Positions 36,975 through 49,730 of a stretch of 64,000 nucleotides of DNA are shown here, piece after piece. Numbering within the stretch: the stretch's first letter is position 1; each line of letters starts with the position of its first letter. Source of the stretch: Dorea sp. AM10-31 (lineage in GTDB: Bacteria > Bacillota > Clostridia > Lachnospirales > Lachnospiraceae); the NCBI RefSeq assembly GCF_003435815.1, contig NZ_QTUV01000007.1, positions 99,844 through 163,843 on the forward strand. Reading direction: 5' to 3'. Both the position numbers and the translations under genes were made by a program. The notes beneath the pieces were generated by a model, which was not told the DNA's origin, searched no databases, and saw only the letters and a program-made list of their open reading frames with translations.

Positions 36975-38050
36975 TTTATGAATATTGGTATGCTGGGATT
37001 TCCGGGCTTAACTGTATGAAAAAGAAAAAACTGCGTGAAATTTTAAAGACAGCAGAAATGATTTATTATATAGAAGAAATAAAATTAACAGAACTGGGGA
37101 TACTGACGGACAGAGAAATCCAGGCACTTATAAAAGCAAAAAAACAGCAGGATATAAAAGAAAAATGGGAGATGCTGGAAGAGAAAAATATCCGTTTTAT
37201 TCCGTATTTTTCGGAAGAATATCCAGTGCGCCTTAAGAATATTCCGGCGCCTCCATATGCACTCTATGTGAGAGGCAGGCTGCCGGACAGTGACAGACCT
37301 GCGGCTGCTTTGGTGGGTGCAAGAAACTGTACGCATTATGGCGAGAGAATGGCATTAGAATATGGAGAAAAGCTGGCAGAAAACGGGATTAGTATTATCA
37401 GCGGGATGGCAAGAGGAATTGATGGCGCCGGACAAAGAGGTGCATTAAATGCCGGGGGAATGACATATGGTATATTAGGATGTGGCGTGGATATCTGTTA
37501 TCCGGGAGAACATCGCGGACTATATCAGGATCTGATCAAAAAAGGCGGTGTGATTTCAGAACAGAGTCCGGGAAGCCCGCCTCTTGCCAGGTACTTTCCT
37601 GCGCGTAACCGTATCATCAGCGGGATGGCAGATATCGTACTTGTAATAGAAGCAAAAGAAAAAAGCGGCTCTCTTATTACGGCAGACCAGGCGCTGGAAC
37701 AGGGGAAGGAAGTTTATGCACTTCCGGGACCTGTAACAAGCCTTTTAAGTCAGGGGTGTCACCGGCTGATCGCGCAAGGTGCAGGGATTTTGCTAAGTCC
37801 GGAAGACCTGATGGAAACGATGGGAATTTGTTTGTCAAAAAGCAGACAAAATAAATCATCGGAGAAAAAAGTACTTGAAAGTCCAGAAAATATGGTGTAT
37901 AGTTGTGTCGGTTTGTTTCCAAAGGGACTTCAGGAGCTTGCGCAGGAGACAAAACTGGCTCCGGAGATACTTATGGAAGAGTTAATAACGCTTGAACTGC
38001 AAGGGTTTGTCAAAGAAATATCGAAGAATTATTATGTGAAAATGCGCTAA
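36971..38050 (+). CDS. dprA: DNA processing protein DprA
   Basis: DprA loads RecA onto incoming single-stranded DNA. The Rossmann-like domain shows VGARNCTHYGERMA, ISGMARGIDGAGQRGAL, GCGVDICYP and RNRIISG, all conserved. N-terminal HhH-like and C-terminal winged-helix regions bring it to 359 residues. Its start overlaps the comM stop. No DNA-uptake genes are visible in the window, so natural competence is not shown. Confidence 0.95.
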   Translation: MIYEYWYAGISGLNCMKKKKLREILKTAEMIYYIEEIKLTELGILTDREIQALIKAKKQQDIKEKWEMLEEKNIRFIPYFSEEYPVRLKNIPAPPYALYVRGRLPDSDRPAAALVGARNCTHYGERMALEYGEKLAENGISIISGMARGIDGAGQRGALNAGGMTYGILGCGVDICYPGEHRGLYQDLIKKGGVISEQSPGSPPLARYFPARNRIISGMADIVLVIEAKEKSGSLITADQALEQGKEVYALPGPVTSLLSQGCHRLIAQGAGILLSPEDLMETMGICLSKSRQNKSSEKKVLESPENMVYSCVGLFPKGLQELAQETKLAPEILMEELITLELQGFVKEISKNYYVKMR

Positions 38051-38083
38051 AAAGCGGGGCGGATTTTATGGAGGAAATCATAT

Positions 38084-40165
38084 ATGGCACGTTATCTTGT
38101 GATCGTGGAGTCACCGACGAAGGTGAAGACAATTAAAAAATTTTTAGGAAGTAATTATGTAGTCGTAGCGTCTAACGGACATGTGCGCGATCTGCCGAAG
38201 AGCCAGCTTGGTGTCGGACCTGAGAATGACTATGAACCAAAGTATATAACAATCCGTGGCAAGGGAGAGATTCTTGCAAATCTTCGAAAAGAAGTGAAAA
38301 AAGCAGATAAAGTATATCTTGCAACTGACCCGGACCGCGAAGGAGAAGCGATTTCCTGGCATTTATGCAAAGCACTGAAACTGGAAAACAAGAAAACGTA
38401 CCGAATCAGTTTTAATGAGATTACGAAAAACGCAGTCAAAGCATCTCTGAAAAATGCCAGAGAGATTGATATGGATCTGGTAGATGCCCAGCAGGCGAGA
38501 CGTGTCCTTGACCGCGTGGTTGGATATAAAATCAGCCCGGTACTCTGGGCGAAAGTAAAAAGAGGTTTAAGTGCGGGACGCGTACAGTCTGTAGCACTTC
38601 GTATCATTGCTGACCGTGAAGAAGAGATCAATGCATTTATTCCGGAAGAATACTGGAGCCTGGATGCGAATCTGAAAGTCAAAGGCGAGAGAAAACTCCT
38701 GAATGCCAAGTTTTACGGAACAGATAAGAAAAAGATGACGATTTCATCCAAAGAGGAACTGGATAAGATCTTAAAAGAATTAGAAGGTGCATCTTATGAA
38801 GTCGCTGAGATTAAAAAAGGGGAACGTACAAAGAAAGCACCGGTTCCATTTACAACCAGTACATTACAGCAGGAAGCATCCAAAGCATTGAATTTTGCTA
38901 CAGGAAAAACGATGCAGATCGCACAGCAGTTGTATGAAGGTGTCGATATCAAAGGAAATGGAACCGTCGGTCTGATCACGTATCTGCGTACCGATTCTAC
39001 TCGTATTTCAGATGAAGCAGATGCAAATGTACGTGCTTATATCGGAGAACAGTACGGAGAAGAGTATGTTGCAGTTGGAGAAACAAAAGCAAAGACAGGC
39101 GGCAAGATCATCCAGGATGCGCATGAGGCGATCCGTCCGACAGATCCGGCAAGAACACCGGCGGCAATCAAAGAATCTCTGACAAGAGATCAGTTCCGTC
39201 TGTATCAGCTTATCTGGAAGCGTTTCCTTGCCAGCAGAATGCAACCGGCAAAATATGAGACAACATCTGTGAAGATCAGTGCAGGAAAATATCGTTTTAC
39301 AGTAGCTGCTTCCAAGATTGTATTCCAGGGATTCAGACTGGTTTATACAGAAGCAGGAGAAGAGAAAGAAGAAAAATCTGTATTGATGAAAGGGCTGGAT
39401 ATGGATTCAAAGCTCACAAAAGAAAGTTTTGATACGAAGCAGCACTTTACACAGCCACCGGCACATTATACAGAAGCAACACTTGTAAAAGCTCTTGAAG
39501 AACTGGGCATTGGACGTCCAAGCACGTATGCACCGACAATTTCAACGATTATTGCCAGAAGATATGTTGCAAAAGAGAACAAGAATCTGTATCTGACAGA
39601 ACTGGGAGAAGTTGTAGATAATATCATGTTACAGTCCTTCCCAAGTATTGTAGATGTGAATTTTACAGCCAACATGGAAAGCCTGCTTGATGGTGTGGCA
39701 GAAGGCAAGGTAAAATGGAAGACGATTATCGAGAACTTCTATCCGGATATTGAAGCCGCAGTGGAAAAGGCACAGAAAGAACTAGAGACAGTCAAGATCG
39801 AAGATGAAGTGACTGACGTTGTCTGTGAACAGTGCGGACGCAACATGGTCATCAAATACGGTCCACACGGAAAATTCCTCGCATGTCCGGGATTCCCGGA
39901 GTGTAGAAATACAAAGCCTTATCTGGAAAAAATCGGTGTTTCCTGCCCGCTTTGTGGAAAAGATGTTGTGCTCCGTAAGACAAAGAAAGGCAGAAAATAT
40001 TACGGATGTGAAGACAATCCGGACTGTGAATTTATGTCATGGCAGAAACCGGTTCAGAAAAAGTGTCCGAGATGTGGAAATTATATGGTCGAAAAGGGAA
40101 ATAAGATCTGTTGTAGTGACGCTCAGTGCGGATATGTAGAAAATAAGGAAAATTCTGATAAATAA
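38084..40165 (+). CDS. topA: DNA topoisomerase I
   Basis: A type IA topoisomerase that relaxes negative supercoils. The Toprim domain starts LVIVESPTKVKTI and contains ATDPDREGEAISWH. The active-site tyrosine lies in YLRTDSTRIS. The C-terminus carries three four-cysteine zinc ribbons (CEQCG, CPLCG and CPRCG starts). The 693 residues are normal. It starts 33 bases after dprA, with GGAGG upstream, matching the dprA-topA order of Bacillus. Confidence 0.97.
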   Translation: MARYLVIVESPTKVKTIKKFLGSNYVVVASNGHVRDLPKSQLGVGPENDYEPKYITIRGKGEILANLRKEVKKADKVYLATDPDREGEAISWHLCKALKLENKKTYRISFNEITKNAVKASLKNAREIDMDLVDAQQARRVLDRVVGYKISPVLWAKVKRGLSAGRVQSVALRIIADREEEINAFIPEEYWSLDANLKVKGERKLLNAKFYGTDKKKMTISSKEELDKILKELEGASYEVAEIKKGERTKKAPVPFTTSTLQQEASKALNFATGKTMQIAQQLYEGVDIKGNGTVGLITYLRTDSTRISDEADANVRAYIGEQYGEEYVAVGETKAKTGGKIIQDAHEAIRPTDPARTPAAIKESLTRDQFRLYQLIWKRFLASRMQPAKYETTSVKISAGKYRFTVAASKIVFQGFRLVYTEAGEEKEEKSVLMKGLDMDSKLTKESFDTKQHFTQPPAHYTEATLVKALEELGIGRPSTYAPTISTIIARRYVAKENKNLYLTELGEVVDNIMLQSFPSIVDVNFTANMESLLDGVAEGKVKWKTIIENFYPDIEAAVEKAQKELETVKIEDEVTDVVCEQCGRNMVIKYGPHGKFLACPGFPECRNTKPYLEKIGVSCPLCGKDVVLRKTKKGRKYYGCEDNPDCEFMSWQKPVQKKCPRCGNYMVEKGNKICCSDAQCGYVENKENSDK

Positions 40166-40231
40166 CAATAATATTCGTTGAATTATAGTGAATTGTATGA
40201 TAATATAACTTCATAGGATGGAGGAGTGCAA

Positions 40232-41014
40232 ATGAGTGTACAATTATTAGACAAAACTAGAAAAATCAACAAGTTACTTCACAACAATAATTCAAGTAAA
40301 GTGGTCTTTAATGATATTTGTGAAGTTCTGACAGAGATTCTGTCATCGAATGTACTGGTGGTCAGCAAAAAAGGAAAAGTTCTCGGAGGAAGCAAATGTA
40401 CAGGTGTTCCGTATATAGAAGAACTGATCCAGAAGGAAGTAGGCAGACATATTGATGATATGTTAAATGAACGTCTGCTCAGCATTCTTTCGACAAAGGA
40501 AAATGTGAATCTTGAGACTCTTGGATTTTCGGAAGAAGCCTCAAAAGGTTATCAGGCTATTATAACTCCAATCGATATCGCAGGAGAGAGACTCGGCACA
40601 TTATTCATCTATAAGAAAGACGAAGTATATGAGATTGATGATATCATTTTAAGTGAATATGGAACAACAGTTGTTGGTCTTGAGATGCTTCGTTCTGTAA
40701 ATGAAGAAAGTGCGGAGGAAACAAGAAAAGAACACATTGTACAGTCAGCCATCAGCACACTTTCTTATTCTGAACTGGAAGCGATCATTCATATTTTTGA
40801 TGAACTGGATGGTACAGAAGGAATCCTGGTTGCAAGCAAGATTGCAGACCGTGTAGGAATTACTCGTTCTGTGATCGTGAATGCGCTTCGCAAGTTTGAG
40901 AGTGCCGGAGTTATTGAATCCAGATCTTCCGGTATGAAGGGAACTTATATCAAAGTTGTGAATGATTATGTATTTACGGAACTGGATAAGATCAAAGCAG
41001 AGCGCAACAATTAA
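40232..41014 (+). CDS. codY: GTP- and branched-chain amino acid-sensing repressor CodY
   Basis: CodY represses nutrient-limitation genes when GTP and branched-chain amino acids are abundant. The N-terminal GAF domain starts SVQLLDKTRKIN. The C-terminal winged helix contains ASKIADRVGITRSVIVNALRK, nearly identical to the family consensus. The ATG at 40232 lies seven bases after GGAGG; an in-frame GTG at 40226 overlaps the ribosome site. A branched-chain amino acid exporter pair (azlCD) lies further along the window. Confidence 0.97.
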   Translation: MSVQLLDKTRKINKLLHNNNSSKVVFNDICEVLTEILSSNVLVVSKKGKVLGGSKCTGVPYIEELIQKEVGRHIDDMLNERLLSILSTKENVNLETLGFSEEASKGYQAIITPIDIAGERLGTLFIYKKDEVYEIDDIILSEYGTTVVGLEMLRSVNEESAEETRKEHIVQSAISTLSYSELEAIIHIFDELDGTEGILVASKIADRVGITRSVIVNALRKFESAGVIESRSSGMKGTYIKVVNDYVFTELDKIKAERNN

Positions 41015-41024
41015 GATGAAGTAT

Positions 41025-41056
41025 AAGGGTATCGGGAGACTGGTACCCTTTTCTTT
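41025..41056 (+). terminator. Terminator after codY
   Basis: AAGGGTA pairs with TACCCTT and TTCTTT follows. Confidence 0.65.
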
Positions 41057-41091
41057 GATTGAAGATGAGATGAATTTTACTGGAGGATATA

Positions 41092-41403
41092 ATGGAAAAA
41101 TTTCAGGACGATACGGTGAAACTCGAGATGATAAAAACGATTCTTGACGGGGGATATTTTAACGATAATATCTATCTGTGTAAGATGATTAAGTATAATG
41201 AAGAAGAGGAATGCATATATCTGTTAACGGGGAAGACGGAACTGTCAGAATTTTCTTTGGACAGTATCTATGAGTGCACGATGACGGATGAGGAAGAAGA
41301 GGTCAAATGCAGAGGAAAGATTGTCGAACGGTACTGGGATAAGAGAGGAAAAGTACTTGTTTTCCATGTGGAAAATGGATTTTATAAAAATACTGTAAAC
41401 TAA
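41092..41403 (+). CDS. Uncharacterised 103-residue acidic protein
   Basis: A soluble, Glu-rich protein starting MEKFQDDTVKLEMIK with alternating beta-strand patterns (KIVERYWDKRGKVLVFHVENG) in its second half. I do not recognise the family. TGGAGGATATA precedes the ATG. It lies between the codY terminator and the groESL promoter, and its transcript probably ends at the hairpin whose right arm is shared with the CIRCE element. No signal peptide or membrane helix is visible. Confidence 0.7.
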   Translation: MEKFQDDTVKLEMIKTILDGGYFNDNIYLCKMIKYNEEEECIYLLTGKTELSEFSLDSIYECTMTDEEEEVKCRGKIVERYWDKRGKVLVFHVENGFYKNTVN

Positions 41404-41413
41404 ACAAAGGCGG

Positions 41414-41442
41414 TTGACAAAATATTAAGAGAGTGCTATTTT
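41414..41442 (+). promoter_or_regulatory. groESL promoter
   Basis: A perfect TTGACA is followed after 17 bases by TATTTT. A GAGTGCTA half-site overlaps the region just before and within the -10 box. Confidence 0.7.
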
Positions 41443-41470
41443 ATATCTAGAGTTTCTTAGCACTCTCTTT
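41429..41470 (+). terminator. Hairpin sharing an arm with CIRCE, terminator-like
   Basis: GAGAGTGCTA at about 41429-41438 pairs perfectly with TAGCACTCTC at 41458-41467 and is followed by TTTTTG. Only transcripts reading in from upstream would contain both arms, because groESL transcription should start after the left arm. Confidence 0.55.
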
Positions 41471-41483
41471 TTGTGAGTGCTAA
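41457..41483 (+). promoter_or_regulatory. CIRCE operator (HrcA binding site)
   Basis: TTAGCACTC and GAGTGCTAA are separated by exactly nine bases, the canonical CIRCE inverted repeat. It lies between the promoter and groES, where HrcA represses in the absence of heat stress. Confidence 0.97.
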
Positions 41484-41520
41484 CAAAATAAATAAGTATA
41501 TCATTTAAGGAGGAATAAAT

Positions 41521-43478
<1,958 letters not shown>

Positions 43479-43487
43479 GAAAAAGTT

Positions 43488-43522
43488 AAGAAAACTCCCT
43501 GTATGGGGAGTTTTCTTTTTTC
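43488..43522 (+). terminator. Terminator of groESL
   Basis: AAGAAAACTCCC pairs with GGGAGTTTTCTT around a six-base loop and a T run follows. Confidence 0.92.
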
Positions 43523-43572
43523 TTGTTTTTGTGCTACAATAGACACATTGAGAAAAGCGGAGGATGTAAGAC

Positions 43573-44073
43573 ATGAATGACATATGTACAGAACAGCTTA
43601 TTAAAAGGAAGAAAAGCAAAGGTCAGTGGTTTCTGGAAGGAATGGTGCTTGCAGCGACTTTACTGAGTGTATATGGTGTCGTACATTGTCTTTTTTTTAT
43701 AGTGCTTACAGTTATATTACTTGTAATGGATATATATTTGTATCTGGAATTTGATGCAGAATATGAATATTTATTTGTGAATGGGGAACTGGATGTTGAC
43801 AAGATCATACATAAGTCGAGAAGAAGACGAATCTGTACAATAAAGTTAGAAGAAATAGAGGTCCTGGCTCCATTTGGAACAGGTGAACTCAGACAGTACC
43901 AGCGGGCAAAGAAAAGCGATTATAGCTCGGGCAGACGCAATGATCAGACTTATGTGCTAGTTGTTTCCAGGGCAGGAGAATTAAGAAAAATTATTTTTGA
44001 ACCGAATCAGACGATTGTAGACGGGTATGCCGGAATGATTCCGGGAAAAGTTACATACAAATCTGCAAAATAG
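43573..44073 (+). CDS. Uncharacterised membrane protein (DUF6106-like)
   Basis: This 166-residue protein has two closely spaced membrane helices (about 22-55), followed by a basic and beta-rich cytoplasmic part with YEYLFVNGELDVDKI and a final VDGYAGMIPGKV. It resembles the uncharacterised DUF6106 proteins of Lachnospiraceae; the family call is from memory of the pattern, not a search. GCGGAGG precedes the start. It stands alone between groESL and guaB. Confidence 0.65.
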   Translation: MNDICTEQLIKRKKSKGQWFLEGMVLAATLLSVYGVVHCLFFIVLTVILLVMDIYLYLEFDAEYEYLFVNGELDVDKIIHKSRRRRICTIKLEEIEVLAPFGTGELRQYQRAKKSDYSSGRRNDQTYVLVVSRAGELRKIIFEPNQTIVDGYAGMIPGKVTYKSAK

Positions 44074-44109
44074 TCAGAAAAATGTATTTTGTATGTATAA
44101 AAAAACAAG

Positions 44110-44139
44110 TTGACAAACGATAGCAAAGTTCGTTATGAT
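44110..44139 (+). promoter_or_regulatory. guaB promoter
   Basis: TTGACA and TATGAT are separated by 18 bases. The roughly 75-base leader contains no purine riboswitch pattern that I can recognise. Confidence 0.75.
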
Positions 44140-44209
44140 ACCAGTTAATTATAGGAAAGAGCAAAACGGAGTTTTTACCCCGATAAGCTATAAATAAGGA
44201 TAAGAGTGA

Positions 44210-45676
<1,467 letters not shown>

Positions 45677-45735
45677 AAGAGAATAATACCAGAGAAATTT
45701 GGCGTTATAATAGACATTACAGCAGGAGGCAAGAT

Positions 45736-46767
45736 ATGAAGCGGGCATTTGGAACATTGAAAACAAAAGAAAAGGCAGAATTGTATCTGTTGAAGAATGA
45801 AAAAGGGATGGAAGTTGCTATTTCCGATTATGGCGCAACGATTGTAAATGTGATCGTACCGGATAAGGAAGGACATCCGACGGATGTTGTTCTCGGATAT
45901 GACGATGTCAGTGGTTATGAAAAAGGCGACCGTGTATTTGGCGCATTTGTAGGACGTGTGGCAAACCGTATTGCAGGAGGTTCATTTACATTAAATGGTA
46001 AGACTTATGAACTGACAAAGAATGATGGGGATAATACACTACACGGTGGTAGAGATATGATGAATAAGCGTATGTGGAAAGTTGAAGAATCTACAGATAA
46101 CAGCGTGACTTTATCACTTGACAGCCCAGATGGAGACCAGGGATTTCCAGGAAATCTTAAGCTGACAGTAACTTATACGGTTACACCGGAGAATGAACTG
46201 GAAATTGTTTATGGATCAACAGCAGATGCAGATACACTGCTGAATCTTACAAATCACAGTTATTTTAATCTCGCCGGACAGGGAAGTGGCGATGTACTGG
46301 ATCAGAAAGTAACGATCAGTGCAGATTATTTTACTCTTGCAGATGCCCAGAGTATTCCGACAGGTGAACTGACACCTGTAAAGGGAACACCGATGGATTT
46401 TAATGAAGCAAAAGCGATCGGACAGGATATAGAAGCGGATTACCAGCCGTTGATCGATGGAAAAGGTTACGATCATAACTGGGTGATCAGAGGTGAAGGA
46501 TTCCGCAAAGCTGCCTCCATGTATTCTGATAAGACAGGAATCCATATGGATGTATATACAGATCTTCCGGGTATGCAGTTGTATACAGCAAACTATGTTG
46601 ATTATGAGAAAGGCAAAGGCGGAGCTGAATACCGTATCCGCAATGCTGCCTGCTTTGAAACACAGTTTTTCCCGGATGCCATTCATCATTCGGAGTTTGC
46701 GCAGCCGGTTATCAAGGCGAATGAACTATTTACATCCAAAACGGTATATCAGTTTTCTATTCAATAA
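45736..46767 (+). CDS. galM: Galactose mutarotase (aldose 1-epimerase)
   Basis: GalM interconverts alpha and beta anomers of galactose and glucose. Visible motifs include YGATIVNVIVPD, the substrate-binding FVGRVANRIAGG, NHSYFNLAG and the C-terminal FETQFFPDA, which holds the catalytic glutamate. The 343-residue length is normal. GCAGGAGG precedes the start. No other Leloir pathway gene is adjacent. Confidence 0.94.
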   Translation: MKRAFGTLKTKEKAELYLLKNEKGMEVAISDYGATIVNVIVPDKEGHPTDVVLGYDDVSGYEKGDRVFGAFVGRVANRIAGGSFTLNGKTYELTKNDGDNTLHGGRDMMNKRMWKVEESTDNSVTLSLDSPDGDQGFPGNLKLTVTYTVTPENELEIVYGSTADADTLLNLTNHSYFNLAGQGSGDVLDQKVTISADYFTLADAQSIPTGELTPVKGTPMDFNEAKAIGQDIEADYQPLIDGKGYDHNWVIRGEGFRKAASMYSDKTGIHMDVYTDLPGMQLYTANYVDYEKGKGGAEYRIRNAACFETQFFPDAIHHSEFAQPVIKANELFTSKTVYQFSIQ

Positions 46768-46805
46768 GAATTTACAAAAGGCATAGAATATATGCCATAT
46801 GAATA

Positions 46806-47516
46806 ATGTGTAGTATGAAGAGAACAAAAAAGATTAAAAACAGAAAAAAATCATTCACAACTATACAACAGAAAAAACAGGCTCAGCGCAGGATGCGGCT
46901 GGGCCTGCTTTTATTGGTGATTGTTATGGTTCTGGCAGCAGGAATCAGGATTTTACATCCGGAATGGCTGTCTGGAAAATACAGTGAAATAGACAATGCA
47001 CAGGTTGATGCATCTAAACCTGATATTACAGTGAAACTTCTGACGCCGAATCCGTATTCCAGACCGGGGATAAAAACCGGTAAGATTAAGGGAATTGTTG
47101 TGCATTATACAGCAAATCCGGGTGCAACAGCAATGGGAAACCGAAACTACTTTGAGGGGCTCAAAGACAGTCATGTGACAAAAACGAGCAGTAATTTCAT
47201 TGTAGGGCTGGATGGAGAAATCGTGCAGTGCGTGCCGACATGGGAAGTGGCGTATGCTTCCAATAACCGGAATAAAGATACGGTATCGATTGAGTGTTGC
47301 CATCCGGATAAGACGGGGGAATTTAATAAAGCGACTTATCGCTCAGTGATACATTTGTGTGCCTGGCTTTGCCTGAAGTTTGCTCTGTCACCGGATGATA
47401 TTATTCGGCATTATGATGTCACAGGAAAGAACTGTCCGAAATATTTTGTAGAACATGAAAATGCCTGGAAACAGTTCCGGAAAGATGTAAAAAAAGCACT
47501 GGAAAAATCAAAGTGA
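46806..47516 (+). CDS. Membrane-anchored N-acetylmuramoyl-L-alanine amidase (Amidase_2)
   Basis: A Lys/Arg-rich N-terminus with one membrane helix (about 33-50) anchors an Amidase_2/PGRP domain (about 90-230). Zinc ligands can be assigned to IVVHYTANPG, the IIRHYDVTGK histidine and the following KNCPKYF cysteine; SNFIVGLDGEIVQCVP is the typical central strand. It cleaves the bond between muramic acid and the stem peptide. The start is uncertain because neither ATG 46806 nor 46815 has a good ribosome site. Confidence 0.85.
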   Translation: MCSMKRTKKIKNRKKSFTTIQQKKQAQRRMRLGLLLLVIVMVLAAGIRILHPEWLSGKYSEIDNAQVDASKPDITVKLLTPNPYSRPGIKTGKIKGIVVHYTANPGATAMGNRNYFEGLKDSHVTKTSSNFIVGLDGEIVQCVPTWEVAYASNNRNKDTVSIECCHPDKTGEFNKATYRSVIHLCAWLCLKFALSPDDIIRHYDVTGKNCPKYFVEHENAWKQFRKDVKKALEKSK

Positions 47517-47594
47517 TATTGCTATAATATATAAGCGTATGTATATTTATACATAATTAAGAAAGAAATCGTAAGGAAAACAGGAGAGGCAAGC

Positions 47595-48377
47595 ATGAAC
47601 GACTTGGAACTGTACAGAGAGCAGTTAGCTCTGTGTGATGATAAAATTATTGATGCCCTTGTGGAAAGAAGCATGATCATAGAGAAAATCATGGCATACA
47701 AAGAAGAATATGGTATGCCGATCCTTCAGCCGGGGCAGGAAGCAAAGCAGAAAAGAAGACTGGAAGAAAAGCTTTCGGATAATCGTTACAAGGATGAGAT
47801 CTGTGACATTTTCCATTGTATCCGCAAGAACAGCAAGCGGATTCAAGCAAGAAAACTGTTTGATTACAATATTGTACTCATTGGTTTTATGGGCGCAGGC
47901 AAATCTACGATCTCAGATTATTTAAGTACGATGTTTGCGATGGAAATCGTTGAGATGGATCAGGTTATCGCAGAGAGAGAAGAGATGAGTATTCCGGATA
48001 TCTTTGAAACGTATGGAGAAGAATATTTCCGTAATCTGGAAACCAATCTTCTTGTGGAAATGCAGGAGAAGAAGAATACAGTTATTTCCTGCGGAGGAGG
48101 AGCTGCCCTTCGCAAGAATAATGTGCAGGAGATGAAGAAGAATGGTAGAGTTGTACTTCTGACAGCAAGTCCACAGGTAATCTATGAACGTGTAAAGGAC
48201 AGCAATGACCGTCCGGTTCTGAACGGCCGCAAGAATGTCGAAGGCATTTCCGAACTGATGGAGCAGAGACGTGAGAAATATGAAGCGGCTGCAGATATTG
48301 TTATCCAGACAGATAATAAGACTGTTCTGCAGATCTGTGAGGAACTGGTACAACGATTAATGGAGATGGATGAATAG
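47595..48377 (+). CDS. Chorismate mutase-shikimate kinase fusion
   Basis: Residues 1-85 form an AroQ-type helical chorismate mutase (ELYREQLALCDDKIIDALVER). Residues 92-260 are a shikimate kinase with Walker A GFMGAGKST (97-105), substrate motif EMDQVIAE, SCGGGAALR and NDRPVL. One chain would thus act at two separate steps of aromatic amino acid synthesis, before and after chorismate. No other aro gene is present nearby. CAGGAGAGG precedes the start. The following HAD gene starts two bases after the stop. Confidence 0.9.
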   Translation: MNDLELYREQLALCDDKIIDALVERSMIIEKIMAYKEEYGMPILQPGQEAKQKRRLEEKLSDNRYKDEICDIFHCIRKNSKRIQARKLFDYNIVLIGFMGAGKSTISDYLSTMFAMEIVEMDQVIAEREEMSIPDIFETYGEEYFRNLETNLLVEMQEKKNTVISCGGGAALRKNNVQEMKKNGRVVLLTASPQVIYERVKDSNDRPVLNGRKNVEGISELMEQRREKYEAAADIVIQTDNKTVLQICEELVQRLMEMDE

Positions 48378-48379
48378 AC

Positions 48380-48883
48380 ATGTTTGACAGATTTTTCCCG
48401 GATGCATATGTTGCATCTACTTATGTAATAGATTTTGAGAAACTGTATGAAGAAGGAATACGTGCCGTAATTTTTGATATTGACAATACGCTTGTTCCGC
48501 ATGGTGCACCGGCAGATGACCGTGCGAAAGCACTTTTTGCGAGACTTAAAAAGATTGGTTATCAGTGCTGTCTGATCTCCAACAATCAGGAGCCACGTGT
48601 GAAGATGTTCAATCAGGATATCCAGGTGAATTATATCTGTGATGCGCATAAGCCTTCAACGAAAAATTACAAAAAAGCAATGGAGATTATGGGAACGGAT
48701 GTTTCCAATACAGTATTTGTGGGAGATCAGCTTTTTACGGATGTCTGGGGAGCAAAAAGAGCCGGAATCAGAAATATTCTTGTGAAGCCGATCCATCCAA
48801 AAGAAGAGATACAGATTGTATTAAAACGTTACCTGGAGAAAATCGTTCTTTATTTTTATCAAAAAGAGCGAAAAGGACGGTAA
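48380..48883 (+). CDS. YqeG family HAD phosphatase (subfamily IIIA)
   Basis: A 167-residue HAD hydrolase with the nucleophile motif FDIDNTLV, SNNQEPR and the metal-binding FVGDQLFTDVWGA. YqeG-type proteins are conserved in Firmicutes; their substrate is not settled. It begins two bases after the mutase-kinase gene, so they are coupled. In Bacillus, yqeG is followed by yqeH and aroE, so the link to shikimate genes is an echo of that order. Confidence 0.9.
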   Translation: MFDRFFPDAYVASTYVIDFEKLYEEGIRAVIFDIDNTLVPHGAPADDRAKALFARLKKIGYQCCLISNNQEPRVKMFNQDIQVNYICDAHKPSTKNYKKAMEIMGTDVSNTVFVGDQLFTDVWGAKRAGIRNILVKPIHPKEEIQIVLKRYLEKIVLYFYQKERKGR

Positions 48884-48909
48884 AATGGGGCTGTACAGAT
48901 AAAAAATAG

Positions 48910-48938
48910 TTGAAAAAAACGCTCAGATATTATAGAAT
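48910..48938 (+). promoter_or_regulatory. efp promoter
   Basis: TTGAAA and TAGAAT are separated by exactly 17 bases, about 60 bases upstream of the start. Confidence 0.7.
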
Positions 48939-48997
48939 GGAACAAGTGAGTAGAATTGATAAAGTGTGAAAACACATAATTTAAGGAGGATAAAAGT

Positions 48998-49564
48998 ATG
49001 GCAACAAAGTCAGCAGGTGAATTTAGAAATGGTATGACACTGGAGATTGATGGTAAAGTATGTCAGGTTATTGATTTCATGCACGTTAAACCAGGAAAAG
49101 GTGCAGCATTCGTTCGTGTTAAATTAAAAGATATCATCAACGGTGGTGTAGTAGAGACAACATTCCGTCCTACAGAGTCTTTCCAGGAAGCATATATTGA
49201 GAGAAAGAAAATGCAGTATCTGTACAATGATGGAGATCTGTATTATTTCATGGATAATGAGACATTTGACCAGATCGCTGTAGGAACAGAAGATGTTGGT
49301 GATTCTCTGAAATTCGTAAAAGAGAACGAAGAAGTTACTGTAAGTTTATATCAGGAGAAACCTTTCGCAATCGAGCCACCGCTTACTGTTGAACTGGTTG
49401 TTACAGAGACGGAGCCTGGATTCAAAGGTAACACAGCTCAGGGAGCAAACAAACCGGCTATTGTTGAGACCGGTGCACAGGTTGCAGTTCCGTTATTTGT
49501 TGAGCAGGGAGAGAAGATTAAGATCGATACACGTTCCGGAGAGTACTTATCCAGAGCAAACTAA
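48998..49564 (+). CDS. efp: Elongation factor P
   Basis: EF-P relieves ribosome stalling at polyproline stretches. The three-domain, 188-residue protein has the tip loop VKPGKGAAF, with Lys34 at the position that is modified in many bacteria, and the conserved GEYLSRAN end. TAAGGAGG precedes the ATG. Flanking promoter and terminator make it a single-gene unit. Confidence 0.97.
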   Translation: MATKSAGEFRNGMTLEIDGKVCQVIDFMHVKPGKGAAFVRVKLKDIINGGVVETTFRPTESFQEAYIERKKMQYLYNDGDLYYFMDNETFDQIAVGTEDVGDSLKFVKENEEVTVSLYQEKPFAIEPPLTVELVVTETEPGFKGNTAQGANKPAIVETGAQVAVPLFVEQGEKIKIDTRSGEYLSRAN

Positions 49565-49587
49565 TCTTTTCGAGTTAAAAGAATATT

Positions 49588-49622
49588 AAAAAAGCCTTGC
49601 ATTTTCTGCAAGGCTTTTTTAT
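49588..49622 (+). terminator. Terminator of efp
   Basis: AAAAAGCCTTGCA pairs with TGCAAGGCTTTTT around a four-base loop, with a T run. Confidence 0.93.
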
Positions 49623-49730
49623 AATAATAAAACCATAATATTTATTCTAAATTTCTACAAGATGTAAAAAGCGGATTTTCCCGCATCAATTTCCGGAAGA
49701 TAACTACAACAATGGCCAAAGAGGAGAAAT

